This document shows, piece by piece, positions 33,209 through 41,773 of a stretch of DNA of 64,000 bases (position 1 is the first letter of the stretch; each line of letters opens with the position of its first letter). Origin of the DNA: Filimonas effusa (GTDB lineage Bacteria; Bacteroidota; Bacteroidia; Chitinophagales; Chitinophagaceae); the NCBI RefSeq assembly GCF_004118675.1, contig NZ_SDHZ01000002.1, forward strand, positions 1,550,001 to 1,614,000, in the 5' to 3' direction. A program made the position numbers and the translations under genes. The notes beneath the pieces were generated by a model that was not told the DNA's origin, made no database searches, and worked only from the letters and a program-made list of their open reading frames with translations.

Positions 33209-33493
33209 TTATTCCCCTTTGAGTTTACCCAGGCAAGCGAGGTATCCATCGAGGACCTCGGCATTGAGGGTATATTTGTGGTTGCGTCCTTCTTTTTCCG
33301 GTTCAATCAAGCCTGCTTCGATGAGGATCTTAATATGATGGCTAACAGAGGGTTGTGCCAAATCGAGGACATCCTGCAATTCAGAACACTGACCACAACC
33401 GCCTTTACGGGCGATAAAAAACAGGATATTGAGCCGGTTTGCATCACCCAACGCCTTCGAAATCTTTTCCACCTGCTTAATATTGACTGTCAT
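33209..33493 (-). CDS. ArsR-family winged-helix regulator
   Basis: 94 residues from the ATG at 33493; an in-frame ATG 21 bp upstream would overlap the promoter and operator. VEKISKALGDANRLNILFFI and the recognition stretch LAQPSVSHHIKILIEAGLI are typical ArsR. A GGCGQC segment in the helix before the HTH offers a CxxC for thiol or metal sensing. It precedes the ene-reductase and probably controls both its own gene and that gene. An operator-like inverted repeat overlaps its -7 element. Confidence 0.88.
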   Translation of the reverse strand: MTVNIKQVEKISKALGDANRLNILFFIARKGGCGQCSELQDVLDLAQPSVSHHIKILIEAGLIEPEKEGRNHKYTLNAEVLDGYLACLGKLKGE

Positions 33494-33500
33494 AAAACGT

Positions 33501-33524
33501 ATTGATAAATGCAAATGTATCGAT
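33501..33524. promoter_or_regulatory. ArsR-type operator
   Basis: ATTGATAAAT and ATGTATCGAT are arms of an inverted repeat (8 of 10 pairs) around GCAA. It covers the -7 element of the regulator gene. A looser relative with ATCGAT and TTCGAT ends lies at about 33160-33182, ahead of the ene-reductase. Confidence 0.5.
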
Positions 33525-33540
33525 AATCCAGCATAACAAA
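33512..33540 (-). promoter_or_regulatory. Promoter of the ArsR-type gene
   Basis: On the minus strand TTTG (33540-33537), 17 bp, then TACATTTG (33519-33512): an exact -7 match with slightly short spacing, 18 bp ahead of the ATG at 33493. Confidence 0.6.
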
Positions 33541-33651
33541 AAGTTAAGGTTATCGTTATTATTGATACATAAGTTGTCAGGAATGAGTAGCTTTAATCGT
33601 TTAATTTCCTGTAGATTCGCGCTTTTCAAATCAGTAAACCGAGTTGCCTGA

Positions 33652-35178
33652 ATGGCTATTTTTGACATCCAACTTCCAGCCAGTATTGCCAGGGCACTTC
33701 GCTTGCCGCAGAATAACCCACGCCGTCAGCAGCTTAGGGTATTAAAGAAGTTATTGCGGAAGGCGAGGTTCACCCAATTTGGGCAGAAGTATCGTTTTGA
33801 TGAGATATTAATGGCCAAGGATCCGGGAAAGCGTTTCCAGGAGTTGGTTCCTACCTATAATTATAATAAGATCTATGAGGAGTGGTGGCATCAGACCCTT
33901 GAGGGGAAGCCTGGTGTGTGCTGGCCCAAGAAGATCAAGTATTATGCTTTGAGCAGTGGTACGAGTGAAGCTGCGAGTAAATATATACCTATCACCAACG
34001 ACCTGTTAAGGGGGAATAAGATGGTGATGATCAAGCAATTATTTAGTTTACGTAACTATACAGACATCCCGGTTAAATCTATTGGCAAGGGGTGGCTTAC
34101 GCTTGGCGGGAGCACGGAGCTGGAAAAGGGGCCTGGCTATTATGCGGGTGATCTTAGTGGAATCACTGCGCGTAAGGCGCCGTTCTGGTTTCAGCCTTTT
34201 TACAAACCGGGGAAGAAGATTGCGCGTCAGCGTGACTGGAATAAGAAGCTGGAGGAGATAGTTGCCAAGGCACCTGAGTGGGATATTGGATTTATTGTGG
34301 GTGTACCTGCGTGGATCCAGATGTGTATGGAGATGATCATCGAGAAGTACAATCTGAAGACCATTCATGATATATGGCCTAACCTTGCGTTTTTTGTTCA
34401 TGGCGGTGTAAGTTTTGAGCCTTATAAGAAAGGTTTTGAGAAGTTACTTGGCAAGCCTATTATTTATATAGAGACCTACCTGGCGAGTGAAGGGTTTATT
34501 GCTTACCAGGACAGGCCGCATGCGAAAGGTATGCGTTTGGTTACGAGTGAGCATATTTTCCTGGAGTTTGTGCCTTTTGATCATATCAATTTTGATGCTG
34601 ACGGCAATATGATCGACAGTCCGAATGCGCTGATGATACATGAGGTGGAGGAAGGGAAGGATTATGCCTTGCTGATAAGCACTACTGCAGGTGCATGGCG
34701 TTACCTGATAGGTGATACCATTCGTTTTACCGATAAGGAAAGGTGTGAGATAGTTATTACCGGCCGTACGAAACATTTTCTGAGTCTTGTTGGAGAGCAT
34801 TTGAGTGTTGACAATATGAATAAGGCGGTTCAGATGGTAGGTGAAGAGCTCAATATTTCTATTCCAGAATATACTGTTGTGGGTGAACCTTATGACAGTT
34901 TCTTTTGTCATCACTGGTATGTAGCGTGTGATGATGCTGTTGATCCGAAACTCCTGTGTACAAAAATTGATGAAAAGCTGAAGCAGTTGAACGACGACTA
35001 TGCGGTTGAGCGTAAGAGTGCTCTCAAAGAGGTGTTCCTGGATGTGTTGCCTGAAGACCGTTTTATGGGATTTATGCATGCCAAAGGCAAGGTTGGCGGT
35101 CAGCATAAGTTTCCGAGGGTGTTGAAGGGCAAGATGCTGGAAGACTGGAAGAAATTTTTAAAAGGTGAGCTAGTATAA
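33652..35178 (+). CDS. GH3-family (auxin-responsive GH3-like) acyl-adenylating protein
   Basis: 508 residues over the full GH3 fold. Motifs of the acyl-adenylate family are visible: YYALSSGTSEAASKYIP near residue 103 (phosphate loop), YLASEGFIAYQD near 280, and YLIGDTIRFTDKERCEIVITGRTKH near 362-386. In plants GH3 proteins join amino acids to auxin or jasmonate; bacterial members have no settled substrate but probably make an amide or thioester with ATP. Cytosolic. It is followed after 1 bp by a LysE-type exporter, so a product made here may be exported by the neighbour; this is inference. Confidence 0.9.
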   Translation: MAIFDIQLPASIARALRLPQNNPRRQQLRVLKKLLRKARFTQFGQKYRFDEILMAKDPGKRFQELVPTYNYNKIYEEWWHQTLEGKPGVCWPKKIKYYALSSGTSEAASKYIPITNDLLRGNKMVMIKQLFSLRNYTDIPVKSIGKGWLTLGGSTELEKGPGYYAGDLSGITARKAPFWFQPFYKPGKKIARQRDWNKKLEEIVAKAPEWDIGFIVGVPAWIQMCMEMIIEKYNLKTIHDIWPNLAFFVHGGVSFEPYKKGFEKLLGKPIIYIETYLASEGFIAYQDRPHAKGMRLVTSEHIFLEFVPFDHINFDADGNMIDSPNALMIHEVEEGKDYALLISTTAGAWRYLIGDTIRFTDKERCEIVITGRTKHFLSLVGEHLSVDNMNKAVQMVGEELNISIPEYTVVGEPYDSFFCHHWYVACDDAVDPKLLCTKIDEKLKQLNDDYAVERKSALKEVFLDVLPEDRFMGFMHAKGKVGGQHKFPRVLKGKMLEDWKKFLKGELV

Positions 35179-35179
35179 T

Positions 35180-35839
35180 ATGGTTATTGCTGCGTTCATA
35201 AAGGGGATGGCGTTGGGATTGTTATTGTGTATTTCGGTAGGCCCGGTTATCTTTTCCATTATAAAGCAGAGTATTAATAACGGTCATAAGGGAGGTTTTT
35301 TCTTTATTGCCGGGGTATCGGCGAGTGATGTTACGATTGTACTGATCTGCAATTTGTTTTCGGCTCTTTTTCAATCGGCCATGAACCATGAGCGTTTGAT
35401 AGGTATTGCGGGAAGTATCTTTCTTGTATGCCTGGGGACCTATAATTGTTTTTTCAGGAAGTCGGAGGTAGCTGCTACCGCTGATGTTACGACGAAGGTA
35501 TTCCGCAAGCGGGACCTTGCGGGGATCTTTTTTTCGGGTTATTTGATGAATACACTGAATCCGGGAGTATTTATATTCTGGTTTGCGGCGGCGGCGTCTA
35601 TTATTGCGGATGCGAAGCTTGAGGTTCATCCTATACAATACCGCATTATCGTATTTTCGACGTGTTTATTACTAGTGTTGTTCTCCGATGTTCTGAAGGT
35701 ATTTGGGGCGAATAAAATACGTTCGAAGCTGACGCCTCATAACATACATATCATCAACCGGATCTCGGGTTTAATCATGATTGGCTTTGGGGTGGTGCTT
35801 GCATGGCGGATACTTACGAATGCGCCGCTTGCGCATTAG
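35180..35839 (+). CDS. LysE/RhtB-family exporter
   Basis: 219-residue inner-membrane protein with six predicted helices. The N-terminal FIKGMALGLLLCISVGPVIF followed by IKQSINNGHKGGF is the LysE family signature, and SGYLMNTLNPGVFIFWFAA matches the mid-protein N-P-x-x-x-F-W segment. LysE-type carriers export amino acids or their conjugates by proton exchange. It begins 1 bp after the GH3-like stop, so the two form an operon and may share a metabolite. A small GCTGC/GCAGC hairpin at 35842-35856 follows. Confidence 0.88.
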   Translation: MVIAAFIKGMALGLLLCISVGPVIFSIIKQSINNGHKGGFFFIAGVSASDVTIVLICNLFSALFQSAMNHERLIGIAGSIFLVCLGTYNCFFRKSEVAATADVTTKVFRKRDLAGIFFSGYLMNTLNPGVFIFWFAAAASIIADAKLEVHPIQYRIIVFSTCLLLVLFSDVLKVFGANKIRSKLTPHNIHIINRISGLIMIGFGVVLAWRILTNAPLAH

Positions 35840-35869
35840 ATCGCTGCCTAAAGCAGCCATTAATAGCGC

Positions 35870-35924
35870 CGGCTTATGAGCGGCTTCAAGACGGCTTTAA
35901 TGCGGCTTTAGGGCGGCTTTAACA
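35870..35924. repeat. Tandem repeat, five 11-bp units
   Basis: CGGCTT recurs at 35870, 35881, 35892, 35903 and 35914, exactly 11 bp apart; the other five bases vary (TATGAG-, TCAAGA-, TTAATG-type ends). The array ends 42 bp ahead of the next gene's ATG. It has the same 11-bp period as the unrelated array at 17103-17146. Confidence 0.85.
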
Positions 35925-35966
35925 TTCGTGAAGCGCAAGCAAGTTGTTTATCGGTTAGTTTTACTT

Positions 35967-36548
35967 ATGGTAAAAAAAATGCTGCTACTTTTTTTGCTGT
36001 TCTTGTCTTTAGGTTCGCTGGTTGCGCAAACGGGCTTTCCTCACGGACCTACTACTTCCCGCGACTATATCATTTTCAAGAAGCGTTATAAGACCATCCG
36101 TAATTATTTTGCGGGATCGTATATCAATTTCCGGCTTAATACTGGTCAGTGGGTTGAGGGTTCTGTTGTTCAGATCGCACGCGACTCGATGTGGATGAAG
36201 GATCAACGTATTCAGCTTATAGGAACGGGTTTTGGCAGCAAGATAGATACGGTAACGTTTGGTTACAGGCGGCTTGCGCTTTCGGAGATAGATGCAATGC
36301 CAAAAGAGGGCGAGAGCTGGGGATTTATAAAGAACGGGCTGTTGTTTAAGATAGCCGGCGCGGCTTATATAGGATTAAATGTGGTGAATGGACTGGGAAA
36401 GAATGCTGACCCTTTATTTGGTTCGGAGAACCTTCCGAAGCTGCTTACTGCCGCGGGGGTATATGCTTTTGGGACTGTACTGGGATGGGCCTATAAGCCT
36501 GAGTTCCGCATCGGGAAAAAATACCGTATTCAATATGTAGCGATGTAG
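35967..36548 (+). CDS. Hypothetical secreted protein
   Basis: 193 residues from the ATG at 35967, which gives a clean signal peptide (MVKKMLLLFLLFLSLGSLVAQ); a GTG 39 bp upstream would add a charged leader and is less likely. The mature part is a basic, beta-rich domain (GSYINFRLNTGQWVEGSVVQ) followed by a hydrophobic stretch (about residues 128-150 and 160-175) that may be membrane-embedded. No family was recognised. It lies between the LysE-type exporter and the transglycosylase gene on the plus strand. Confidence 0.6.
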   Translation: MVKKMLLLFLLFLSLGSLVAQTGFPHGPTTSRDYIIFKKRYKTIRNYFAGSYINFRLNTGQWVEGSVVQIARDSMWMKDQRIQLIGTGFGSKIDTVTFGYRRLALSEIDAMPKEGESWGFIKNGLLFKIAGAAYIGLNVVNGLGKNADPLFGSENLPKLLTAAGVYAFGTVLGWAYKPEFRIGKKYRIQYVAM

Positions 36549-36584
36549 TTGTATAACTCGGTTTGTGGTTCTTATCTTTACCGC

Positions 36585-37280
36585 ATGAGAACCTTTTGGC
36601 GCTGGTTTTTACGCATTACCTTCTGGATGTTCCTTACTTCCTTTGTTTACCTTATTCTTTTGAAGTGGGTATTTCCTCCCATTACCATGACACAGATTGG
36701 AGCTGTTTTTGGCGGCTACGGTTTAAAGCGTGATTATGTGAGCTGGGACGAGATATCTCCGAATGTTAAGCTGGCTGCTATTGCCAGTGAGGATCAGCTT
36801 TTTCCTGACCATGGCGGATTTGACTGGAAGTCGCTTGAAAAGAGTTTATCTACGGTTCCCAAAAACAAGAAGCGGGTACGTGGCGGCGCAGCAAGTACTA
36901 TTAGTCAGCAGACTGCGAAGAATGTATTTCTATGGCAAGGCAATGGCTTTATGCGTTATGTGCGTAAGTTGCCTGAGTTTTATTTTACACAATTATCGGA
37001 ATGGATATGGGGTAAGAAGCGGATACTTGAGGTATATCTTAATTGTATTGAAATGGGGCCGGGGATCTTTGGTATAGAGGCTGCGGCGCAGCAATATTTT
37101 GGCAAACCTGCCAAGAACCTTACACGTGCAGAGGCTGCCAAGATCATTGCCTGTTTGCCTAACCCTAAGAAATATACTGTTAAGCCTGCCAGCCGCTGGG
37201 TAGCCTGGAAGTCGCAATGGATATTGAAGCAGATGAATGCCATTGCGGATGATCCGGAGGTGAAAGCGATAACGGAATAG
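36585..37280 (+). CDS. mtgA: Monofunctional peptidoglycan transglycosylase
   Basis: 231 residues from the ATG at 36585; a TTG 36 bp upstream is a less likely start. One N-terminal membrane helix (about 6-30) anchors a GT51 domain that polymerises lipid II glycan chains in the periplasm. The GT51 motifs are present: AAIASEDQLFPDHGGFDW (catalytic Glu in SED), GGAASTISQQTAKN, and KKRILEVYLNCIEMGPG. There is no transpeptidase domain, which separates it from class A PBPs. Single gene or end of a short plus-strand unit. Confidence 0.93.
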   Translation: MRTFWRWFLRITFWMFLTSFVYLILLKWVFPPITMTQIGAVFGGYGLKRDYVSWDEISPNVKLAAIASEDQLFPDHGGFDWKSLEKSLSTVPKNKKRVRGGAASTISQQTAKNVFLWQGNGFMRYVRKLPEFYFTQLSEWIWGKKRILEVYLNCIEMGPGIFGIEAAAQQYFGKPAKNLTRAEAAKIIACLPNPKKYTVKPASRWVAWKSQWILKQMNAIADDPEVKAITE

Positions 37281-37370
37281 GTGATAGCAGCATTTATGGA
37301 GATAGAAATGGCTGTTTTCTTTTGAGGTGAAGTTCAGGGCTGAGGATTTATTTTTATTAAAACCGTAACT

Positions 37371-38525
37371 GTGACCAAACTAATTTCAAAGCTGCCGGAT
37401 GTAGGCACTACTATATTTACTGTGATGAGCCAGCTTGCGGCGAGTTATAATGCGGTGAACCTGGGCCAGGGGTTTCCTGATTTCCCGATGGACAGTCAGC
37501 TTACGGACCTGGTTAACAAGGCGATGAAAAACGGTTTTAACCAGTATGCGCATACGAGTGGTTTTATGCCGTTGCGGGAGAAGGTCGCTGAGAAAGCTGC
37601 GAAGTTATACCAGGCCAATATTAACGCTGATACGCAGATCACCATTACCCCTGGTGGTACTTATGCTATTTATACTGCCATTACCACTGTATTACAACCG
37701 GGTGATGAGGTTATTGTTTTTGAGCCGGCTTATGACAGTTATGTTCCCAATATTGTTATTAATGGCGCTGTTCCGGTATTTATTCCATTGCGATATCCGA
37801 GTTATTCGATTCCCTGGGAGGAGGTGAAACAGAAGGTATCGCCCAAGACGCGGATGATCATTATCAACTCGCCGCATAATCCTACGGGCAGTGTGCTTTC
37901 TGCTGACGACATGCAGCAGTTGCAGGATGTGACGCGCGACACTGATATTTTCATTGTAAGTGATGAGGTGTATGAGCACCTGATCTTTGATAATATCAGG
38001 CATGAAAGTGTACTCCGGTATCCCGAGTTGCTGGAGCGTAGTTTTGTATGTTTTTCTTTTGGCAAGACCTATCATTGTACGGGGTGGAAGCTGGGTTACT
38101 GTATAAGCTCACCGGCGTTGATGGCGGAGTTCAGGAAGGTACACCAGTTCAACAGTTTTTCTTCGAATACACCTGTGCAGGTGGCGCTGGCGGAGTTTCT
38201 GCAGTATGAGGAGGCGTATTTATCGCTGGGGCAATTTCTTCAGCATAAGCGAGATTATTTCTTGCAGCTGATGGAGCCAACGGGTTTCAAGCCTTTGCCA
38301 TCGCATGGCAGTTATTTCCAGTGTTTCAGTTATGGTCATATGACGGATATGCCTGACCGGGATTTTGCTATCAAGCTTACCAAGGAGGCGGGGGTGGCTA
38401 CTATTCCGGTATCGGCTTTTTATCGCAGCAACGGAGACCACAAGGTATTGCGGTTTTGCTTTGCGAAGAAAGCTTCGACGCTGGAGACGGCGGCGAAGAG
38501 GCTGGCGAAGGCGGCGTTGGGGTGA
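37371..38525 (+). CDS. Methionine aminotransferase (YbdL-like)
   Basis: 384-residue class I PLP aminotransferase beginning with GTG at 37371. VNLGQGFPDFPMD near the start, NSPHNPTGSV near residue 167, and the PLP lysine in SFGKTYHCTGWKLGYC near residue 232 fit the YbdL/kynurenine aminotransferase group, which transaminates methionine and aromatic amino acids and can serve the last step of methionine salvage. Cytosolic. It stands alone, convergent with the HigBA unit 33 bp downstream. Confidence 0.88.
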   Translation: MTKLISKLPDVGTTIFTVMSQLAASYNAVNLGQGFPDFPMDSQLTDLVNKAMKNGFNQYAHTSGFMPLREKVAEKAAKLYQANINADTQITITPGGTYAIYTAITTVLQPGDEVIVFEPAYDSYVPNIVINGAVPVFIPLRYPSYSIPWEEVKQKVSPKTRMIIINSPHNPTGSVLSADDMQQLQDVTRDTDIFIVSDEVYEHLIFDNIRHESVLRYPELLERSFVCFSFGKTYHCTGWKLGYCISSPALMAEFRKVHQFNSFSSNTPVQVALAEFLQYEEAYLSLGQFLQHKRDYFLQLMEPTGFKPLPSHGSYFQCFSYGHMTDMPDRDFAIKLTKEAGVATIPVSAFYRSNGDHKVLRFCFAKKASTLETAAKRLAKAALG

Positions 38526-38557
38526 GGAATAGTATGAACTAAAGACTCAGAATCTAA

Positions 38558-39004
38558 TCAGGCAATTTCAAGCTCTTTTTTAGTGTTTATTGCACTGACA
38601 CCTTTTAAGTGATTGTTTTCTGACACAACTAATTTATAAGGACGATTAAAGGCCTCCTGAGATACTTTAAAATAAACGGACAACTTCCTTATCACCTCTT
38701 TTGAAAGTCCCTTTTTGTAGTTCAGAATATCTGAAATGTAACCTTTACTTATACCTAAAATGTCTACCAGATCTTTCGCTTTCAAGTTGTGATCCCTGAT
38801 AAAAGAATGAAGTAACTTAATTGGATCAACCTGATTAAAACTATTGTGTTCTGCATCCCATTTTTCAATAAGTACAGTCAGCAAAGCAATCTCATCTTTT
38901 ACATTCTTATCTTTTAAGGATAAAAAGACAAGGGACTCTAATTGATCGCAGTATTGTTTATACTGACCTTTACTGGTAATGACTTTATATTTAAGTGTTT
39001 CCAT
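38558..39004 (-). CDS. higA: HigA-type antitoxin
   Basis: 148 residues. The C-terminal half carries an XRE-type HTH (DLVDILGISKGYISDILNYKKGL, residues about 79-101), as in HigA antitoxins, which bind the toxin and repress their own promoter. The N-terminal part (ALLTVLIEKWDAEHN) matches the HigA helix-turn ahead of the HTH. It follows the toxin gene by 9 bp; toxin-first order is the HigBA rule. Confidence 0.85.
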   Translation of the reverse strand: METLKYKVITSKGQYKQYCDQLESLVFLSLKDKNVKDEIALLTVLIEKWDAEHNSFNQVDPIKLLHSFIRDHNLKAKDLVDILGISKGYISDILNYKKGLSKEVIRKLSVYFKVSQEAFNRPYKLVVSENNHLKGVSAINTKKELEIA

Positions 39005-39013
39005 GTCCTATAG

Positions 39014-39346
39014 TTAATATTGATTAACACTAAATTGTTCATCTTTGCGGCAGAGTTTTTCATATTCTGCATGTGTTCCAATCCAGCAAATAAATAAATG
39101 AACTTGTTTGTCGCCAAAGGCGTATTTCACAAGCATTCTATGCTTATTGCCACCAATGTCAAGAATAGCCCTATCTGAACCATTTCCTAACAAATCTGTA
39201 GCAGGGAAAGTATCTTTCATATCAGCCGGACTTTTCCAGTCTGCATATTTCAGTTTGGCAAGAAACTCATTAAATCCTATCCGGCTTTGAGCGTTTTTCT
39301 TAGAAAAAGCCTCGATCGTTTCCTTTCTTATCAGGTGAACTTTCAT
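39014..39346 (-). CDS. higB: HigB-type toxin
   Basis: 110 residues from the ATG at 39346; an in-frame start 33 bp upstream would add a lysine-rich leader and is less likely. RIGFNEFLAKLKYADWKSP and KHRMLVKYAFGDKQVHLFICWIGTHAEYEKL match the HigB family of the RelE superfamily, ribosome-dependent mRNA endonucleases. It is paired with the HigA-type gene 9 bp downstream. The unit sits between two housekeeping genes as an accessory module. Confidence 0.87.
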   Translation of the reverse strand: MKVHLIRKETIEAFSKKNAQSRIGFNEFLAKLKYADWKSPADMKDTFPATDLLGNGSDRAILDIGGNKHRMLVKYAFGDKQVHLFICWIGTHAEYEKLCRKDEQFSVNQY

Positions 39347-39679
39347 AACAAAGCTAGTTTTTTTCTTCCAAAAGTTCACATTTTGTGAACTTTCTTTTTC
39401 CGGGATTTCTTAAGTTAAGTCTTATTCCTAATGCGGCAATTGCAGATTTTCTAAAAATCTCCCTTACGTGAAAATATCAGCTACTTAGTCTCTAATCTCC
39501 GCATTAAATGCGGAGATTATACTGTTTATTCACCGCAAGGGGGTAGTAATCAGCTATTTTTCAGGCCTTTTCCTGTAAAAGCGTCTTTACGCTACTGCCA
39601 AGTACGCAGAAAGCTATTTATAGGCTAAGCTTTCGTTAAGTTGGGGGGAGTGGCGTTTTGAACTTATTATCTTTGTGGC
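39347..39679. other. Gene-free stretch between HigBA and the SuhB-like gene
   Basis: 333 bp. It holds the strong inverted repeat at 39493-39519 and a weaker one (GAAAGCT at 39610 with AGCTTTC near 39630). No open frame or RNA gene was recognised. Confidence 0.5.
39493..39519. repeat. Perfect inverted repeat, 12-bp arms
   Basis: TAATCTCCGCAT and ATGCGGAGATTA flank TAA. It is about 150 bp ahead of the HigB start and 160 bp ahead of the SuhB-like start. It has no U-tract, so it may be a protein-binding site rather than a terminator; binding by HigA is possible but unproven. Confidence 0.7.
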
Positions 39680-40456
39680 ATGCTCAAAGAAACATTATAC
39701 AAGGCCACTGAGGCCGGAGCCGCAGTTCTCAAAGAATACTTCAACGGCACATTTACCATCAGCAACAAAGAAGGTCTGAACAACTTAGTTACAGAAGCCG
39801 ATTTCAAAAGTGAACAAGCTATTATAGCTGTGATTCGCGGACAATTTCCGGATCACCAGATATTAAGTGAAGAAGAAGGTACCCTGGTACAGGAATCGGA
39901 GTATAAGTGGATCATCGACCCTATCGACGGGACTATCAATTTCGCGAACGGTATTCCTATTTGTTGTGTAAGTATTGCGGTAGAACAAAACGGAGAGATG
40001 TTAATGGGGGTTGTTTACAATCCTTTTATGCAGGAGTTTTTCTTTGCTGAAAAAGGAAAGGGCGCCACCTTAAACGACAAGCCTATAGGCGTGAGCCAAA
40101 AGGACAACCTGCTCACCAGCTGCCTGGTAACTGGTTTCCCTTACACTTACCTGGATGCTCCTAACGGGCCCCTGGATATTTTTCCCAAGCTGATACGCAA
40201 AGGCATTCCCGTACGCCGTTTAGGCAGTGCCGCCATTGATCTTTGCTGGGTAGCCGCCGGTCGTTTCGACGGGTTCTATGAACATAAGTTACAGGCCTGG
40301 GACAGCGCCGCGGGTTTCCTCATACTGGAAGAAGCTGGCGGAAAGGTGACCGATTTCAAAGGTAACCGTTACAGTCCCTACCAGCCACATATATGCGCCA
40401 CCAACGGCAAAATTCATGACGCCTTGTTAGCGGTAGTGAACGGAGGAGAGTTGTAG
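39680..40456 (+). CDS. suhB: Inositol monophosphatase family protein (SuhB-like)
   Basis: 258 residues, Mg-dependent and Li-sensitive phosphatase fold. Metal-binding motifs are present in order: SEEEGT near residue 72, WIIDPIDGTINFANGIP near 91-107, and WDSAAGFLILEEAGG near 212. The family acts on inositol or related sugar phosphates, and SuhB itself also aids rRNA transcription in some bacteria. Cytosolic. It ends at a clear terminator (40493-40523). Confidence 0.92.
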   Translation: MLKETLYKATEAGAAVLKEYFNGTFTISNKEGLNNLVTEADFKSEQAIIAVIRGQFPDHQILSEEEGTLVQESEYKWIIDPIDGTINFANGIPICCVSIAVEQNGEMLMGVVYNPFMQEFFFAEKGKGATLNDKPIGVSQKDNLLTSCLVTGFPYTYLDAPNGPLDIFPKLIRKGIPVRRLGSAAIDLCWVAAGRFDGFYEHKLQAWDSAAGFLILEEAGGKVTDFKGNRYSPYQPHICATNGKIHDALLAVVNGGEL

Positions 40457-40492
40457 TAACAAAGCGATCATTTCTTTAGCAAGAGCCTAGTG

Positions 40493-40523
40493 TAACAGCA
40501 TCAGTAGATCACTGATGCTGTTA
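40493..40523 (+). terminator. Terminator after the SuhB-like gene
   Basis: TAACAGCATCAGT (40493-40505) pairs fully with ACTGATGCTGTTA (40511-40523) around AGATC, followed by TTGTTAT. Confidence 0.85.
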
Positions 40524-40719
40524 TTGTTATGCCTGGCGGGAGCGTTCAGACGCAGTAAGCCTGCGCAGTGCGGGTATCAGGCGGCGGAATGTAACTGTAC
40601 CGCGGGTTGGGACGGGGCGGTAATTTCGATACATTTACGTTGTTTTGCATTCCGGATTCCCTATTTGCAGCACTATTTCCTGCCCGGACCGGTATAGCAG
40701 GCATCATATAAAAAAGTTT

Positions 40720-41751
40720 ATGGAAGAAAGAACAGAAGTTGCTTCCCTCGGGGAGTTTGGGTTGATAGAGCATCTGACCAAGAATTTCGAGACGCAGCAA
40801 GCGTCGACAGTGGTAAGTGTAGGCGATGATGCTGCCGTGATCGATCATTTTGGTAAACAAACGGTTATCACTACCGATCTTTTAATAGAAGGGGTTCATT
40901 TCGATCTTATGTATACTCCGCTGAAACATCTTGGCTACAAGAGTGTAGTGGTGAATTTAAGTGATGTTTATGCCATGAATGCGATGCCAACCCAGATCAC
41001 TATGAGCATCGGCATCAGCAACCGCTTTAGCGTGGAAGCTCTTGACGAGTTTTACGAGGGGGTATTTGCGGCGTGCCAGAAGTATGGCGTTGACCTGATA
41101 GGAGGTGATACTTCGGCCTCTCAAAAGGGCTTTATTATTTCCGTTACGGCAATTGGCGAAGTTGCTCCCAACCGCTTTGTAAAGCGCAGCACGGCGAAGA
41201 AAGGCGATCTTATTTGTGTAACGGGCAATGTGGGTGGGGCCTTCCTGGGTCTTACCCTGCTTGAAAGGGAGAAAAGGATATACCTTGAAAATCCGCAGGT
41301 ACAGCCGGATCTTGAAAGCGAGGATTATATTGTAGGCAGGTTGTTAAAGCCTGAAGCACGCAAAGATATCATCGAGTTTTTCGAGCAGCAGGATATTACA
41401 CCTACGGCTATGATGGATGTAAGTGACGGGGTGAGCAGCGAGGTATTACATCTTTGCCGTCAGAGTCGTTTAGGATGCAGGATTTATGAAGAGAAGTTAC
41501 CGATAGCGCCGCAGGCCCGGCAGGCGGCATTCAAGTTTGGTCTTGACCCGACTGTATGTGCGCTGAACGGCGGTGAAGATTACGAGCTTATTTTCACTAT
41601 GAGCCAGGATGACTACGACAAAATCACGTTACAAGAGGAGATTGCAGTAATCGGCTATATGACCGATGAAGAAGAGGGTCGTAAGTTCATTACCAAGGGC
41701 GGTAATTTACACGATATCAATGCGCAGGGCTGGAATGCCTTTCAGAAGTAA
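40720..41751 (+). CDS. thiL: Thiamine-monophosphate kinase
   Basis: 343 residues from the ATG at 40720; the frame extends further up but without a family-like N-terminus. It phosphorylates thiamine monophosphate to the active diphosphate. SLGEFGLIEHLT begins the protein as in the family, VGDDAAVI and TTDLLIEGVHFD near residues 30-55 form the metal and nucleotide site, and DLIGGDTSAS near 127 and ALNGGEDYELIFTM near 290 are the conserved Gly-Gly-Asp blocks. The preceding 200 bp are GC-rich with no gene seen. It is followed 22 bp later by the S41 peptidase. Confidence 0.94.
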   Translation: MEERTEVASLGEFGLIEHLTKNFETQQASTVVSVGDDAAVIDHFGKQTVITTDLLIEGVHFDLMYTPLKHLGYKSVVVNLSDVYAMNAMPTQITMSIGISNRFSVEALDEFYEGVFAACQKYGVDLIGGDTSASQKGFIISVTAIGEVAPNRFVKRSTAKKGDLICVTGNVGGAFLGLTLLEREKRIYLENPQVQPDLESEDYIVGRLLKPEARKDIIEFFEQQDITPTAMMDVSDGVSSEVLHLCRQSRLGCRIYEEKLPIAPQARQAAFKFGLDPTVCALNGGEDYELIFTMSQDDYDKITLQEEIAVIGYMTDEEEGRKFITKGGNLHDINAQGWNAFQK

Positions 41752-41773
41752 ACAGCAATAACCTATTTCAGGC

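Noticed and set aside
40526-40719. GC-rich stretch ahead of thiL considered as an RNA gene or TPP riboswitch
   Set aside because: No TPP-type CUGAGA/ACCUGA pattern or convincing fold was found; only a near -7 match (TACATTTA).
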